From Neckera pumila (lineage: Eukaryota > Streptophyta > Bryopsida > Hypnales > Neckeraceae): a DNA stretch of 64,000 bases. This document shows, piece after piece, positions 1 to 10,911 of this stretch; position 1 is the stretch's first letter; each line of letters opens with the position of its first letter. The notes under the pieces were generated by a model. That model was not told the origin of the DNA and made no database searches. It was given only the letters and a program-made list of their open reading frames with translations. The position numbers were made by a program, and so were the translations under genes. The DNA is taken from the NCBI GenBank assembly GCA_963969595.1, contig OZ018416.1, forward strand, positions 13,532,065 to 13,596,064, in the 5' to 3' direction.

Positions 1-553
1 ATTTGTATTCCAAATAAGAATATAGGATCAAGGAAAAACAAGGGTGGGCACTTGACACTTGGAAATAATTAAAATTATATGGTCAATTTGAAATTTTGGT
101 GGTCTCAGACTCCTACATTGTTGAAAGGTAAAACTTGCAACTTGCAACTTGCCACAATAAAAGTTCAAAACATAAAGGCAATATTCTCTTCTAGGTGATT
201 AATGAAGTTCATTCAATTATGAACTTCATTTGAAGGTGACGACTTCAAGTTTAGATGTGACATGTTTATATTCTACTTCGTTTGTAGAACAAACATATTA
301 CCTCTAAACTTAAAGCCGCCTCCACCAAGTCCCTTAAGTCATTAATTGCACAAAGCAAGTATAACGCCAATGAGAATTGAACTCTTGACCTCGTGAAATG
401 AAGAGGTCTTAAGAGCCATGCCTTTGTGATGCTTGAAAGACATCTGATGTTTTTGGTGAATTTGACTTCACTTTCGAAGGTAAATTCACAACTTGTCCAC
501 CCACCCAATCCCACTATCCGCCCCATACATGTCCACCCTGTCTGCCCACCGCC
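1..553. other. Gene-free left edge
   Basis: Mostly AT-rich spacer that becomes GC-rich after about position 495. Open frames here are short and mutually overlapping, with no recognisable motif, and follow from the GC-rich composition. I see no RNA gene or gene end. Confidence 0.5.
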
Positions 554-649
554 TCAATATCCGTCTGTCCCGATGCCCGTCTGCCTTGATACCCATCTGC
601 CCCGATGCATGTCCGCCCCGATGCCTGTCCGTTCCTATGCCCATGCGCC
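554..649. repeat. 16-bp GC-rich minisatellite, about six units
   Basis: Units resembling CCGATGCCCGTCTGCC follow one another at 570, 586, 602, 618 and 634, with a weaker unit at 554. Each differs from its neighbour at a few positions. The overlapping open frames here (426-1035) follow from the repeat and carry no recognised domain. The tract lies about 200 bp before a TATA-like site (850) and 450 bp before a decayed coding region, so it may belong to that unit's upstream region; this is inference. Confidence 0.75.
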
Positions 650-849
650 GCGATCCTCGTTCGCTGAGCGGACGTGCCGCCCACGGCGGTCGGTGTGGCT
701 ATTTGCTTCGGTCCTCTGTCTGGCGTCGGTGTCTGTCCCAGCGCGGGAGCTGTCCGATCGAGCGCCTCGAGCCATCCATCAGGCCTCAGCCGTCTGATCG
801 GGCGGACAGGATTTGGCCATCGGATGAGGCGGACGACTCATCCGCCTGG

Positions 850-855
850 TATAAG
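850..855 (+). promoter_or_regulatory. Possible TATA box (TATAAG) before the decayed coding region
   Basis: TATAAG lies in a GC-rich stretch (about 650-960) that stands out from the AT-rich surroundings. The next coding-like sequence on the same strand starts at 1108. Position and composition would suit a promoter of the decayed unit, but no transcript evidence is available and such hexamers are common. Confidence 0.25.
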
Positions 856-1107
856 AGGTGCAAACGGGCCGTCCGCACTTCACTTTTGCCTTGCCGCTTG
901 CTTGGTTACTCATGCAAGTGTGGAGCGGAGAGCTTGGTGGGTTGTCCTCCATTGGCTCCTTTCCTTGGGAAGGCAAGAGTGATTTATTGGGGGCCCCTTA
1001 TTGTCTTTTTTTTGGTAGGTTTTTTGTGGAGTTAAAACATAACATTCTTATATTCACGACAATTTATAATTGTATTTGGCATTGACATTGCGTATTATCG
1101 GTGCCTC

Positions 1108-2392
1108 ATGATGACAAAAGCAAAAAAGGTTGCAAAAGCAAAGAAAAACATGCACCCTAAACTGACAATGCTTGAACGGGCCCGGGGAAGTCCATCCAAA
1201 GAGTGTAAGAAGGTCATGACCAAATGTATCATTCAATTCTATGACTCGAAGACAACTATGTCTTTGGACAACAAGTATGTAAGATACGGAGAGGATTGTG
1301 CGCTCAAATTCAAAGCAGATATGGCGCAAAGGATGATGGATGAGTTGAACAATCCAAAATGGAGGGAGGACATGGAGAAGAAATATTTCTGGGACTGCTT
1401 GAATAATAGAGCACACGACGCATTGTGGAATAGCAAAGACTTTTTTGAGCGGTATGGGAGGTAGAACCAGAGAAATGATGAAGCATTCCAACAAATCGTT
1501 TTGAAGGTGAACTTGTTCAAAGAGCGGTGTGCTCCATTTGCCAAGAGGCGCACTAGGTTCAAGTTGGTCGCTTGGTGGGATAGCAGTGACGGAGTTGCTG
1601 AAGCGGGGAGGGGCAGACGCCATCTTATAGCACCTCCAGACACGGCACGTGTGATTCAAGTGGATCAGAGGACAATGAGAGGCGGCTACGAAATGATTCG
1701 GAAGGTGCATATTGAAGGATGTCCTGACATACTTCCACATTGAGAATTTGCAGCAAAAAAGTCCATCCACTACCAATCTAAGCCTGAACTCGCAAAGCTG
1801 GAACATCAAAACGAGTTTATAGCAGTGAGGATTCTACATGCAAGAGTCATACGATTTGCAGCAGTGCATGCAATCACTTACGAAGGCTATGCATATTGGT
1901 GGAACGGCAGAACGTTACGGCAGATGTTGAATATGGATGACGATTATCCAAACAACATATTCATTCGCTTGGGGCATGACCACGTTAGCCACTGAGCCAA
2001 TGAAGTCCTTGTATACGTTCACATCAGCAAGTGAGAGGACTGAAACTTTGCACAAAAGATGGTGGGTAGACCCGGATATTGCACATTTGTACCCGAAAGA
2101 TGTTGATGTAGAAAACATTCCAAAATATTCACGTGCATTGGAAGAATTTGCGGTTGGTAAAATCGCTCAAAGAATCAACAGGAAATGCATGTCAGTGGCT
2201 TACTGCAATCTTCAACATGAAAGTGCTAGAATGAGTCGGTTTGACCACCATCAATTTGGCCAAGTGTTCCATCAATATCTGGATCGCCTTTGCATAAAGG
2301 GGGCTGGTGGTTTGGCCCATGTGATGACTCGCTTTACTAATAGTTACAACTGGGCCATCCCGGATGAACACTTCTGCCATTCATATATATAG
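1108..2392 (+). pseudogene. Decayed coding region, unrecognised protein family
   Basis: A continuous coding-like stretch begins with an ATG at 1108 and a lysine-rich start (MMTKAKKVAKAKK). It is broken by a TAG at 1462-1464 and a TGA at 1741-1743. The same frame resumes after each stop and runs to a TGA at 1993-1995. Near 1940-1995 the coding signal passes to the next frame, which stays open to a TAG at 2390-2392. Composition is protein-like throughout: tryptophan-rich and charged pieces such as KWREDMEKKYFWD, YWWNGRTLRQML and KRWWVDPDIAHLYPKD, and few low-complexity runs. I do not recognise the family. It could be a captured host gene, a transposon accessory gene or an old viral insertion. 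It could also be a live gene if the breaks are introns, but I saw no convincing splice sites at the two stops. Nothing is reconstructed here. Confidence 0.5.
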
Positions 2393-2406
2393 AATAGTAG
2401 TAGTAG

Positions 2407-2822
2407 TAGTAGTTCAATATGCTATATAGAACTCTACACAAGAAGAAAACTGCGTTGCTCTCCATACGCTCTCAACAAGCTCTCAACAAAATCTAGCTGA
2501 TGTTCTTTGTTAAAAACATAGTAGAAGAAAACTAGAAGAAAACTGCGTTGATTTCAACAAAACCAACTTGTGTATTTGTTATGTCCAATGCAAAATTTGC
2601 GTTGAAAGAAGTTGAAAAACATAGATTTTGCGTTGGACATAATAAACACACAAGTTGGTTTTGTTGAAATTGACACAGTTTTCTTCTAATTTTCTTCTAG
2701 TGTATTTCTAACAAAAAACATCAGATAGATTTTGTTGAGAGCTTGTTAAGAGCATATGGAGAGCAACGTAGTTTTCTTCTAGTGCTATGATTTGTAGTAG
2801 TTCATTATGTTATATAGAACTC
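2407..2822. mobile_element. Foldback element with ~165-bp arms and 28-bp flanking direct repeats
   Basis: The sequence from about 2435 to 2600 returns in reverse complement from about 2625 to 2790, giving a near-complete hairpin with a short centre. Both arms hold recognisable blocks such as AGAAGAAAACTGCGTTG and AACCAACTTGTGT. Outside the arms a 28-bp direct repeat, starting TAGTAGTTCA and ending TATATAGAACTC, occurs at 2407-2434 and 2795-2822 with two differences. It could be an unusually long target duplication or part of the element. There is no coding capacity. The element sits directly after the decayed coding region. Confidence 0.75.
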
Positions 2823-3866
2823 AATGATTAGTGGAGAAATATAGAGTGGATGAGGTGATTGTTTAAACATGCATCTTATATAGTGTATCTAAACCAACAA
2901 TGTATGCCAAATTGCTAATATAGGTGAATTGAAACTACATTTTGAATTGTTGGTTCATTTTGGAAAAATTGTTCAAGTAGAAATGGATTTAAGATGAAAG
3001 GAAAAATTAAATTGTTAGTAGTTCTAAAATGGAATTGAAACATGTCAATCTTCATTGTGAGATTGTTCTCACAAGTAATCTACTCCTTATATCCATTTTG
3101 TTTTGAGAAATTGTTGAAATTGAATTAAAAAATGAATCCTATATATTATTTTGTCCCCATAATTGCCCCTCAAAAGACTATTAATGACTTTTGTATCTCC
3201 AATCCAAATGGAATGAATAATTTTTTTTAATATGGACCTAAATATCTAAAAGAATAATAATAATAAATTTGATTTCTTTTTCTTTCCCAAGCTCAAGCAT
3301 TTTATACTTTTGTATATAAGAGGACATAACTTTTCTTCCCAATCACAAAATGAATTAAAAATTAAATTCCTAGAATAGATAATATATATTTTTAACTTCA
3401 ACAAAAGATTTAAAACATCCCACAAAAATTTGAGGATGTAGAAACTTGCCCAAAATTCTAAAATATCCATTCCCAAGACTTTGAATATTTAGAGTTTAAG
3501 AGAAGGAACCCATGACTATAGAGTCAACATCAAAATCCTCCCATGCCTATGTGGTCAACGTCAAAATCCTTAGCAATTTTATCTTACATTTTATAGCTAT
3601 ATATGAGTGAAATGTTTTATTCTTTAGAAATAAAATCACATGCCTAATACATATGTTAATCATGTTTCATTTTTCGATGAAAATTTCAAATTACCATTAA
3701 CTTTTGAAGAAATAGTGAAGAATTTTTTTACCAAATGCGAAATATGCTAAAGTATTTGAAAGTTTTTGTCAAGACTAAAGTACAATATAGTCTAAAAAAT
3801 TTTAGCATGAAGAAAATTTATATATTACTGTAGGCTTAGAAATGTGGTTATAAATCCTTAACTTCA
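2823..3866. other. AT-rich spacer, no gene seen
   Basis: AT-rich sequence with oligo-A and oligo-T runs. A short phrase containing GTCAACATCAAAATCCT at about 3526 recurs near 3555 with small changes. No coding-like frame, RNA gene or element ends were recognised. Confidence 0.5.
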
Positions 3867-4235
3867 CATTAGAGGAAAAATGGAGCCAATAGTGGGCTGC
3901 TTTAGCAGCAGTTGAACTACCTTCCCTTCTTTTTTTTGTCCAAAAAAAACAAACTCCCCTAAACCCACCCACCTGAAACCTGCAATTTTCAATGCTACCA
4001 ATGGCACAGGAACCCAATTTTACATTTTTTAAAACAAAAAATTTAGTCGCACAAAAAGAAACCTAAAATTACAATTAAAAAAAAAAATTTTAGTCGCCAA
4101 GGCTGACTACTCTGGCGATATTCACCCTCTCTGACTTTCCTCTACAGCTAGATTCCGACCAGGGACTACTCTCCAAACAATAGCTTGTTTGGTCACTTCG
4201 AAGCAGCCCTTCGAAGCCTGAAATTTTCTGTAATG
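3867..4235. mobile_element. Small CATTA-ended inverted-repeat element, copy 1
   Basis: The left end reads CATTAGAGGAAAAATGGAGC and the right end, in reverse complement, CATTACAGAAAATTTCAGGC. Inside each end an arm similar to GGGCTGCTT follows. The core holds an oligo-A/T stretch and a GC-richer block around 4100-4160. The same end pattern bounds at least four other elements in this window (4911, 44126, 48231, 52380), whose cores look unrelated. The ends resemble the CACTA (En/Spm) terminus with T for the second C. No clear 3-bp target duplication is seen, so the superfamily is uncertain. Confidence 0.65.
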
Positions 4236-4910
4236 AGTTGCAATAAAATATTTTTTTAGTAAGGAGAATTTTGAATAGAATAGAAGTTCCATTTCAAAAG
4301 CTTTAATTTATTATTTTATTCTCAAAAGCACAGAAAAAGAAATAATTTTGAATGACAAAATCTTGTTTTAGAAAAAAACGCTCTTAATATAGAATACATT
4401 GTATATGTATACCATTATTTTCATATGCACTACCCTATATAAATTCAAATAACACCTAAGATGACTTGAACCTAATTCAATGATGTGGATATAAAAGTAA
4501 TAAAGTTGTACAACAAAAATGGATTAAATCATTTTTTTTTCTATATACAAAAGGCTATTTAATCCTTAAACAATAAATCAAGCCCGTAGAGTTAGATTTC
4601 TAGTGAATCATTGACAAAAAGTGACTTTAATTACTTTTACTAATATTTCAACCATTGGACCTACTTCAATTGTGAATGAGACTATGAAACACTGCTTCTA
4701 GGCTACAAAGTCAAAGGATTATTTATTGATCAATTTTATGTGTCTTTACTGTACAAACTTAGAGAAAGAATAAGACCCATGCTTTGTTGCAAGAAGATTT
4801 ATGATTTCCCCTTGGACTACCCACTAGGCCATCAAATGTTGTTTAGGAGAATAGCTATACAAATGATGCTTATATAGTCTTCTAATTCCTTGCACGGTTA
4901 ACATTTATTG

Positions 4911-5220
4911 CATTAGAAGAAATTTGAGGCCTCCATAAGCCCGTTCCGGGCCTGTTCCCACAGCAACAGGCAAACACAGCAGGCAAATAGGCAGACAAAT
5001 TTTCACTTTTTTTTTCCAAAAAAAACAAAAATTTAAAATTTAAAATTCCTAATATACAAAAAAACGTTGAATTTTTTTTTTATTTTTATTTTTTTTAAAA
5101 CTACGTGGCAAGGTCTCGGCCACGTTGGACTGCGTTGCTGGTAGCAGTTTCAACACTACCGAGCCTATTCCCGTAGCAGAGAACTTGCGGGCTTATAATG
5201 CCCCCAAATTTCTTCTAATG
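4911..5220. mobile_element. Small CATTA-ended inverted-repeat element, copy 2
   Basis: This is the best-preserved copy. CATTAGAAGAAATTTGAGGC at the left and, in reverse complement, CATTAGAAGAAATTTGGGGG at the right are followed on both sides by a block ending in AAGCCCG, so the inverted repeats run about 33 bp. The core has an A/T-rich centre (5005-5095) flanked by GC-richer blocks unlike those of the other copies. The flanking bases are TTG and TTT, not an exact duplication. Confidence 0.75.
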
Positions 5221-5916
5221 TTTTAAAATGTCCGGCAAAAATATACCTCTTGAAGAAATCAATGACTCACATGCCCTTCTAAATCTTTTGCTAAGCTTTA
5301 CCACTTCTAATTTTCTATTGGAGGCAAAATAAACTTGAGATATGTAGGATTGATTAAGGTACCTCTACTGACCCCAAACCATCACCGTCACTTTGTGTAC
5401 ATCTCCAAAATCAATATATACCTATGTAGAAGTAAGGATTTTAGAACCTCTACCAAAAAAAGCTTAGGTCCTTCCTAAAACCATAACTTTTGCATACAAT
5501 ATCCATATGTTGCATTTTTTAAAATGTATTTGACCCTCCTTTTACAGTACTTGCCAATAAGAAAATAAGAAAATTTGACCATTCTAATAATGATAACTAC
5601 AATGGACAGAGTAGCACAAAGTGGCTAGCTGTTTGGAGATAAGGGAGCCAACCCATTTCCGGCCTCTTAAGCAATTACGTATATCTGGAGAGCTGTTTTC
5701 TCGAGTGGAAAATTTTTCCCATGTACAGAAATAGAGTTTCAAAGGATTTCATATTTTTTCAAAATTTTATTTCTCAAAGCATAATTCTTGTAAATTTTTT
5801 AGTTGAATATTCTGTTCGACACATTCTTGTCATATAGACCCTCCTTGTTTCCAACCACAGGTTGGTTGCAAAATCAACCAAGACTGCAGCAAATCGTAAT
5901 GCACCACAACTCCTTT

Positions 5917-6060
5917 TGTTAGAGGAAATTTGAAGTCTGGAGTGGGCCGCTTCAGGTTGACATCCTTATCCACGTCACGAGAGCACCTGCGAAACTGTCA
6001 GAAGTGGGTATTCAGATGGTCTGACTACTCACCAAACTTGGCAGGATGTTGTAAAAAGAA
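5917..6060. mobile_element. Probable truncated CATTA-ended element (left end only)
   Basis: GTTAGAGGAAATTTGAAGTC at about 5917, followed by GTGGGCCGCTTCAGG, matches the left end and inner arm of the CATTA-ended family. I found no matching right end before the next repeat, so this looks like a broken copy. Confidence 0.4.
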
Positions 6061-6096
6061 TTCAATGAAGAAAATATTTAAATATCACGAAGACAG

Positions 6097-6164
6097 TTTA
6101 TTAACCAAAAATTCTAAGTTGATTAAATTGGTTAATCAACTTAGAGTCCTTGGTGTTTAATAAA
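6097..6164. repeat. Short hairpin element, about 68 bp
   Basis: CTAAGTTGATTAA (6114-6126) is followed after five bases by TTAATCAACTTAG (6132-6144), and weaker pairing extends to TTTATTAA at the left and TTTAATAAA at the right. It could be a very short MITE or a structural hairpin. It lies just outside the large inverted-repeat element. Confidence 0.5.
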
Positions 6165-6252
6165 TTCTTTTGATTTGAAGCTAGTTGAATCATTAGAGTG
6201 TGTTTTTGTTTTTTGTTTTTTATGAAAAAAAACAAACAAACTAATGATTGAA

Positions 6253-8395
6253 GGCATCTTGCTTCAAATCAAAAGTCATTTATTTTGGAGAGTTAGGAGT
6301 TGTGAAGGGAAGCTCTTTATGCAAGTAGGGTAATAGTAGGTTTACAATGCATGTAGGATATGTGAAATTGGAAGGAGAAGGAGCTCCACCACTCATAGTG
6401 AAGAGACTAAAAATAGTATTAAAACCCAAATTTCATGCGTCATTTAGGCATAGTCGTTAAACTTTTTTGAAAAAACTTCCAATTAAGAAAAGTTGGGGAA
6501 TGAATCAAAGTTTTCAACACAAAAATCCGTTTGAGATAGCAAATCTCCATGAAAAAATTATGGACAAAATTGAAACCAGATATATGAAGGAACATTTTCT
6601 TTGAGATGTTTGAGATTGAAGGAACATTTTCTTTGAAATGTTTGAGATTTTCAAACATACAATTTTCAAACAATTTTCAAACATTTCAAATCATTTTTAA
6701 ACTTTTTTTTTAAATGCTTGAGATGTTTGAGATTGAAGGAACATTTTCTTTGAAATGTTTGAGATGTTTGAGATTCACAAAACATTTTCTTTGAGGATAA
6801 TTTTGATTTTATTTGAGGATTTCAAATATTTTGTTTTTTTTGAGGATTTCAAATATTTTGGTTTTCTTTGAGGATTTCAAATATTTTGATTATATTTGGG
6901 GAATATGTTCTTTGAGATTTTCTTTGAGGTCTTTGAGATTTTAATGTCAAAAAAAATGTTCCTTCAAAGAAAATCTCAAAGAAAGAGATTCAAAGGAACA
7001 TTTGAACATTTTCATTGAACATTTGATTGAATCTCTTTATTTGATATTTTCCTTAAAAGAACATTTTCTTTGATGTTAAAATCCTCAAAGAACATTTTCT
7101 TTGACATAGAAATCCTCAAAGAGCAATTTCTTTTAAAGTTGTCCTTGAACATTTTCTTTGAACATTCTAATTTTCTTTGAACATTTTCTTTTAGGATATT
7201 GAACATTTGAACATTTTGATTTTCTCTGAACATTTTCCTTTACAATTTCATTTTTAAACATTTTAGTTTATTTTGAGGATTTCAAACATTTTGATTTTCT
7301 CCATACATTTTCTTTGAACATCTTTGATTTTCTTTGAAATTTTTCTGTACACATCTTAGATTTTCTTCAAAAAAAAAATTTTGTTTTAATATTTTCTTTG
7401 AACATCTTTAATTTTATTTGAAAATTTATTTTAACTCTTTGAACCTTTATTTTTAATATTTTCTTGAACTCTTTGTACATTTTCTTTGAACATTAATTTT
7501 CTTTGAGGATTTGATAAAAGAAAATCAAAATTCTTTCTTTGAGGATTTCAAACATTTTCTTTGAAGGAACATTACTTTTTTAGATTGAAATCTCAAAGAA
7601 AGAAATTCTATGAAATCTCTCTTTGAATATCTTTTTTTGAGATTTTCAAAGAAAATGTTCATTCAATCTCAAACATCTCAAAGAAAGATGCTTGAAATTG
7701 AAATCTCAAAGAAAATATCTGAAAATCTCTTTTCAAAGAAATTCCAAAAACAAATTTCTCCATAGAATCTCTTTCTCTAAGATCGAGAATTTCTCCATTG
7801 AATCTCTTTCTCTAAGATTGAAAAAACAATTTCTTTGAGATTGAATTCAAACATTTCAAAAAAAATGTTTGAAAATGATTTGAAATGTTTGAAAATGATT
7901 TGAAATGTTTGAAAATGTTTGAAAATTTCTTTGAGATTGAATCTAAAAGAAAATGTTTGACAAGTGTTTGAAAAATGGATGTTGAAAATCTCAAACATCT
8001 TAAAGAAAATGTTCTCTCAATCTCAAACATCTCAAAGAAAATGTTCCTTCAAACATCCGGTTTCAATTTTGTCCATAACTTTTTCATGGAGATTTGAAAT
8101 CTCAAACGGATTTTTGTGTTGGAAACTTTAATTCATTCTCCAACTTTTCTTAATTGGAAGTTTTCTCAAAAAAAGTTTAAATACTATGCCTAAATGAGGC
8201 ATGAAATTTGGGTTTTAATACTATTTTTAGTCTCTCTTCACTATAAGTGGTGGAGCTCCTTCTCCTTCCAATTTCACATATCCTACATGCATTGTAAACC
8301 TACCACTACCCTACTTGCAAAAAGAGATTCTCCTCACAATTCCAAATTCACCAAATGTCAATGAATGAAGTCTTGCATCTTGCCATCCAAAAGTT
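6253..8395. mobile_element. 2.1-kb element with ~370-bp inverted arms and a degenerate A/T repeat core
   Basis: The left arm (about 6253-6620) returns in reverse complement at about 8030-8395. Shared blocks include GGAAGGAGAAGGAGCTCCACC and the phrase around TTTTAGTCTC, so the ends form a long inverted repeat with moderate divergence. The interior (6620-8030) is a degenerate short-period repeat around AACATTTTCTTTGA and its complement; the open frames inside it are phenylalanine/lysine artefacts of that repeat. A diverged single arm occurs at about 31180-31410. Long arms and absence of coding capacity suit a non-autonomous Mutator-like or foldback element; no target duplication was identified. 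Confidence 0.7.
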
Positions 8396-8639
8396 ATCTT
8401 GATGGTTGATGGTCATTGGACTAAATTTTGGGACATTTTATTTTGATTTAAGTGCTTAAACCAACTGATTATTGAAAACAAACAAATAGGAGTCCGATTA
8501 CAAAACAGTACCTTAACCTTGAGTATTTAATTCTTTACACTCAAGCTTTTGGGCCACTGATGAGCTTCTGACATTGCAACTTATGGTGAGTAGGAATAGG
8601 GGAATAAAAATTCCTTAAGCAAAAAAAAAAGCAATCTAT

Positions 8640-8696
8640 GGGGGTCCTCGGAGGATTGTGGAGCAACCCTCTGGAGGCCTCATTCTTTCTCTAATG
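8640..8696. mobile_element. Isolated right end of a CATTA-type element
   Basis: The block GAGCAACCCTCTGGAGGC followed by CTTTCTCTAATG matches the right end of the element at 52380-52731, which shares GAGCAACCCTCTGGAGGG. No left partner was found upstream, so only this end seems to be present. Confidence 0.45.
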
Positions 8697-10190
8697 GAAA
8701 ATTGTGCCAAAATTAATCTCTTACTTTCTGCTGTTGATTGGAAAGTGTGTAAGGTAGGAGGCTCTTAAAGCGAGCATCTAAGGGCTGGTCCGCCTTTTTT
8801 ATGTGGTTTCTTGGATGGGATTATTTTTTGCTCATTTTCTAGACAAAGAGAAATAGATTTTGATTGTAACCCAAGTTGTTTTGTATTTTTTGAAGCATTT
8901 TTGAATTACTTATGAATTTTCAAACAAGATGTGTCACAGGTCCCTATTTATGACCCTAGGTCTTCCATAAACCGTTCACTTGCAACTTCTAGATAGAAAT
9001 GGAGAAAGCAAGACAACAATTGGCTCTGGCAATAAATAATAGTGTTTTTTATTGATCCATTCAATGACTATAGAAGGTCCATTTAAAGACCACCTCAAGT
9101 TCATTCTAAACGAGTCTATATGGCGGTTCTAAATGACCCTCCGGAATTCAAGCCTCCTACCTTACTAACCTTACTAGCCTATATGACTAGAATGGGTCGG
9201 CTCCCTTACTCACTCACTCACCCTCTGCCCTAATTTGGGAATCCATTCCATTCCACTGGTGTGATCCCAACTTGCCGGTTTTGCAGCATGTTTGGACTTT
9301 GGAGAAGCATATTCAAAGCACACTCAGTTCGGTTCAAGTCAATCTCTTTGAAATCATAACATGCTTTGACAGACAGTTCCAACTTAATCACTTGAGTACC
9401 TTAATAGGAGGGAGGAAAATTCCAAAATAGGGTCATCTCAACTGAAGGTTTTGATGCAAGTACCTTTTTCGCTCTACCTTACAGTAAGGTAAGGTAAGGA
9501 GAACACAGTCATTGACGCGATCATTGACGGATTTGGAGGGCAGGGCGATGTGCAGGAATAAGAAGAAAAATGAAAGACACTATTATTGACCCTTTGGCAG
9601 GATGATATGGACGAATAACAACTGGAAGCTGCACAGGTTGTATACATCTAGACATGGCCAGATGGTCAGAGAATGTCTGGAATCCTTGGACTACTCTCTT
9701 GTGGCTCCTTATTTGACACCTCAGAACTTATTATTTCTCTGACCTTTCACTCCTGCCAATTCAATTTCATGAATAAGTCACAATTAGAAGTAACTATCAG
9801 ATAAGGCAAGGTTGAGTTATTTCTAGAAGTTAGTCCAAACTGGAGATATGTTATTGAAATATATTTGGAGTAGCAGTTGCCAATTTATCATGGATTTGGC
9901 TCCTACAGTGGGAGGGGTGGGTTTGTCACCACAGAGTGAGGGCAGGCATGGCAAACCCAATCAGGGGGACGACCAGCAGGTCATGGGTAGGTTGAGAAGG
10001 AGATGTCCAGAAGTGAACTAATTAACTCTTTAAACTAGACATGTGAAAAATAAATATTCCGTCCCGTATACAATTTTTCATTCACATATCCAGTTGCAAA
10101 ATGGCAGCAGCAAACAGAGTGATGGGCATGAGAGTGAGGCTTGAAATCAGTGGTCATGGACCCGTGTCCTTTAAGGGATACTAAAGTTAA
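8697..10190. other. Gene-free spacer upstream of MIOX
   Basis: Base composition is more balanced than in the flanking repeats, and there is no coding-like frame longer than background. A short run of AAGGTAAGGT-type repeats lies at about 9485-9500. From about 10190 the sequence becomes GC-rich, leading into the MIOX promoter. No RNA gene or element was recognised. Confidence 0.5.
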
Positions 10191-10442
10191 AAGTTAGGGC
10201 TGCAGGGAGGATAGTAACTTGATCGATTGTGCATGGAGAGCGCATGCAGCGCTGTGCGGTAGGGGCAGTCGGTGGGGGCGAAGGCGGTACGGGTCCAAAG
10301 GGCGAAACGGGGACCACCAAGTTTCACACGCAGCGGATGCTGTCAGGTATGGAAAAACATGGATAGATGCTTGCGTGGTCTGCGTGGCGACGCAACTGAA
10401 GGCAGGATTAATCGAACTTAGTGAGTGGGCAGTGGACAGGGT

Positions 10443-10457
10443 GGGTGGGTGGGTGGG
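10443..10457 (+). promoter_or_regulatory. G-quadruplex-type tract (GGGT repeats) upstream of MIOX
   Basis: Four GGG runs separated by single T residues form an ideal intramolecular G-quadruplex pattern on the + strand. The tract lies about 470 bp before the MIOX start codon and about 210 bp before the TATA-like site, at the end of a GC-rich stretch (10190-10460). A regulatory role is inference from position only. Confidence 0.5.
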
Positions 10458-10665
10458 TGATGATAACTTCACTTGACTTCAGCTTAAGTTATCTCAAGAT
10501 CAAATCAGGCAGTGCCAGGGCGGAAAGCAAGGCATTGCGGTCCCTGTCATCAGCCGCATCAGCAACACTTCACTTCAGTGATATAGATTAACTTTAAGTT
10601 GATAAGAGCTAATTACTTAAGCGAAGTTACCAGGAAGAGTGTCGGGCTGGCGGACTGGACCCGAG

Positions 10666-10671
10666 TATAAG
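10666..10671 (+). promoter_or_regulatory. Probable TATA box of MIOX
   Basis: TATAAG lies 246 bp before the MIOX start codon, in a locally GC-rich setting. The sequence after it is pyrimidine-rich, as in many plant 5' leaders. A transcript starting about 30 bp downstream would have a leader of roughly 215 bases. There is no direct transcript evidence. Confidence 0.45.
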
Positions 10672-10707
10672 AATGAGAAGTGCAGCTATGTCACCCTCTC
10701 TCCTCTC

Positions 10708-10737
10708 GCGTTGCGTTGCGTTGCGTTGCGTTGCGTT
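10708..10737 (+). repeat. (GCGTT)6 microsatellite in the presumed MIOX leader
   Basis: Six exact GCGTT units stand between the TATA-like site and the MIOX start codon, so they probably lie in the 5' untranslated region. Pentanucleotide arrays vary in length, so this is a natural site of polymorphism. Confidence 0.85.
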
Positions 10738-10911
10738 GGTACGTGATTGCCGTCCGCGTTTACTCCAGTCTCGGTAGCTCTCACTACTCCCTGGCTCCGG
10801 CCTCTCCCACCATCACTCCAGGCCCTCGCTCGATCGCTCGCTCGCTAGTTTCGTCGTCCTTCCCTTTGCTAGCTGCCCTCCTCCCCCCTCTCTTTCACCT
10901 TCGTGTTCCAA

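Noticed and set aside
493..1035. Three overlapping + strand frames in the GC-rich stretch
   Set aside because: They follow from the 16-bp repeat and GC-rich DNA, disagree in frame, and show no motif or conserved composition.
6440..8030. Several minus-strand frames rich in Phe, Lys and Asn
   Set aside because: They are translations of the degenerate AACATTTTCTTTGA repeat inside the inverted-repeat element.
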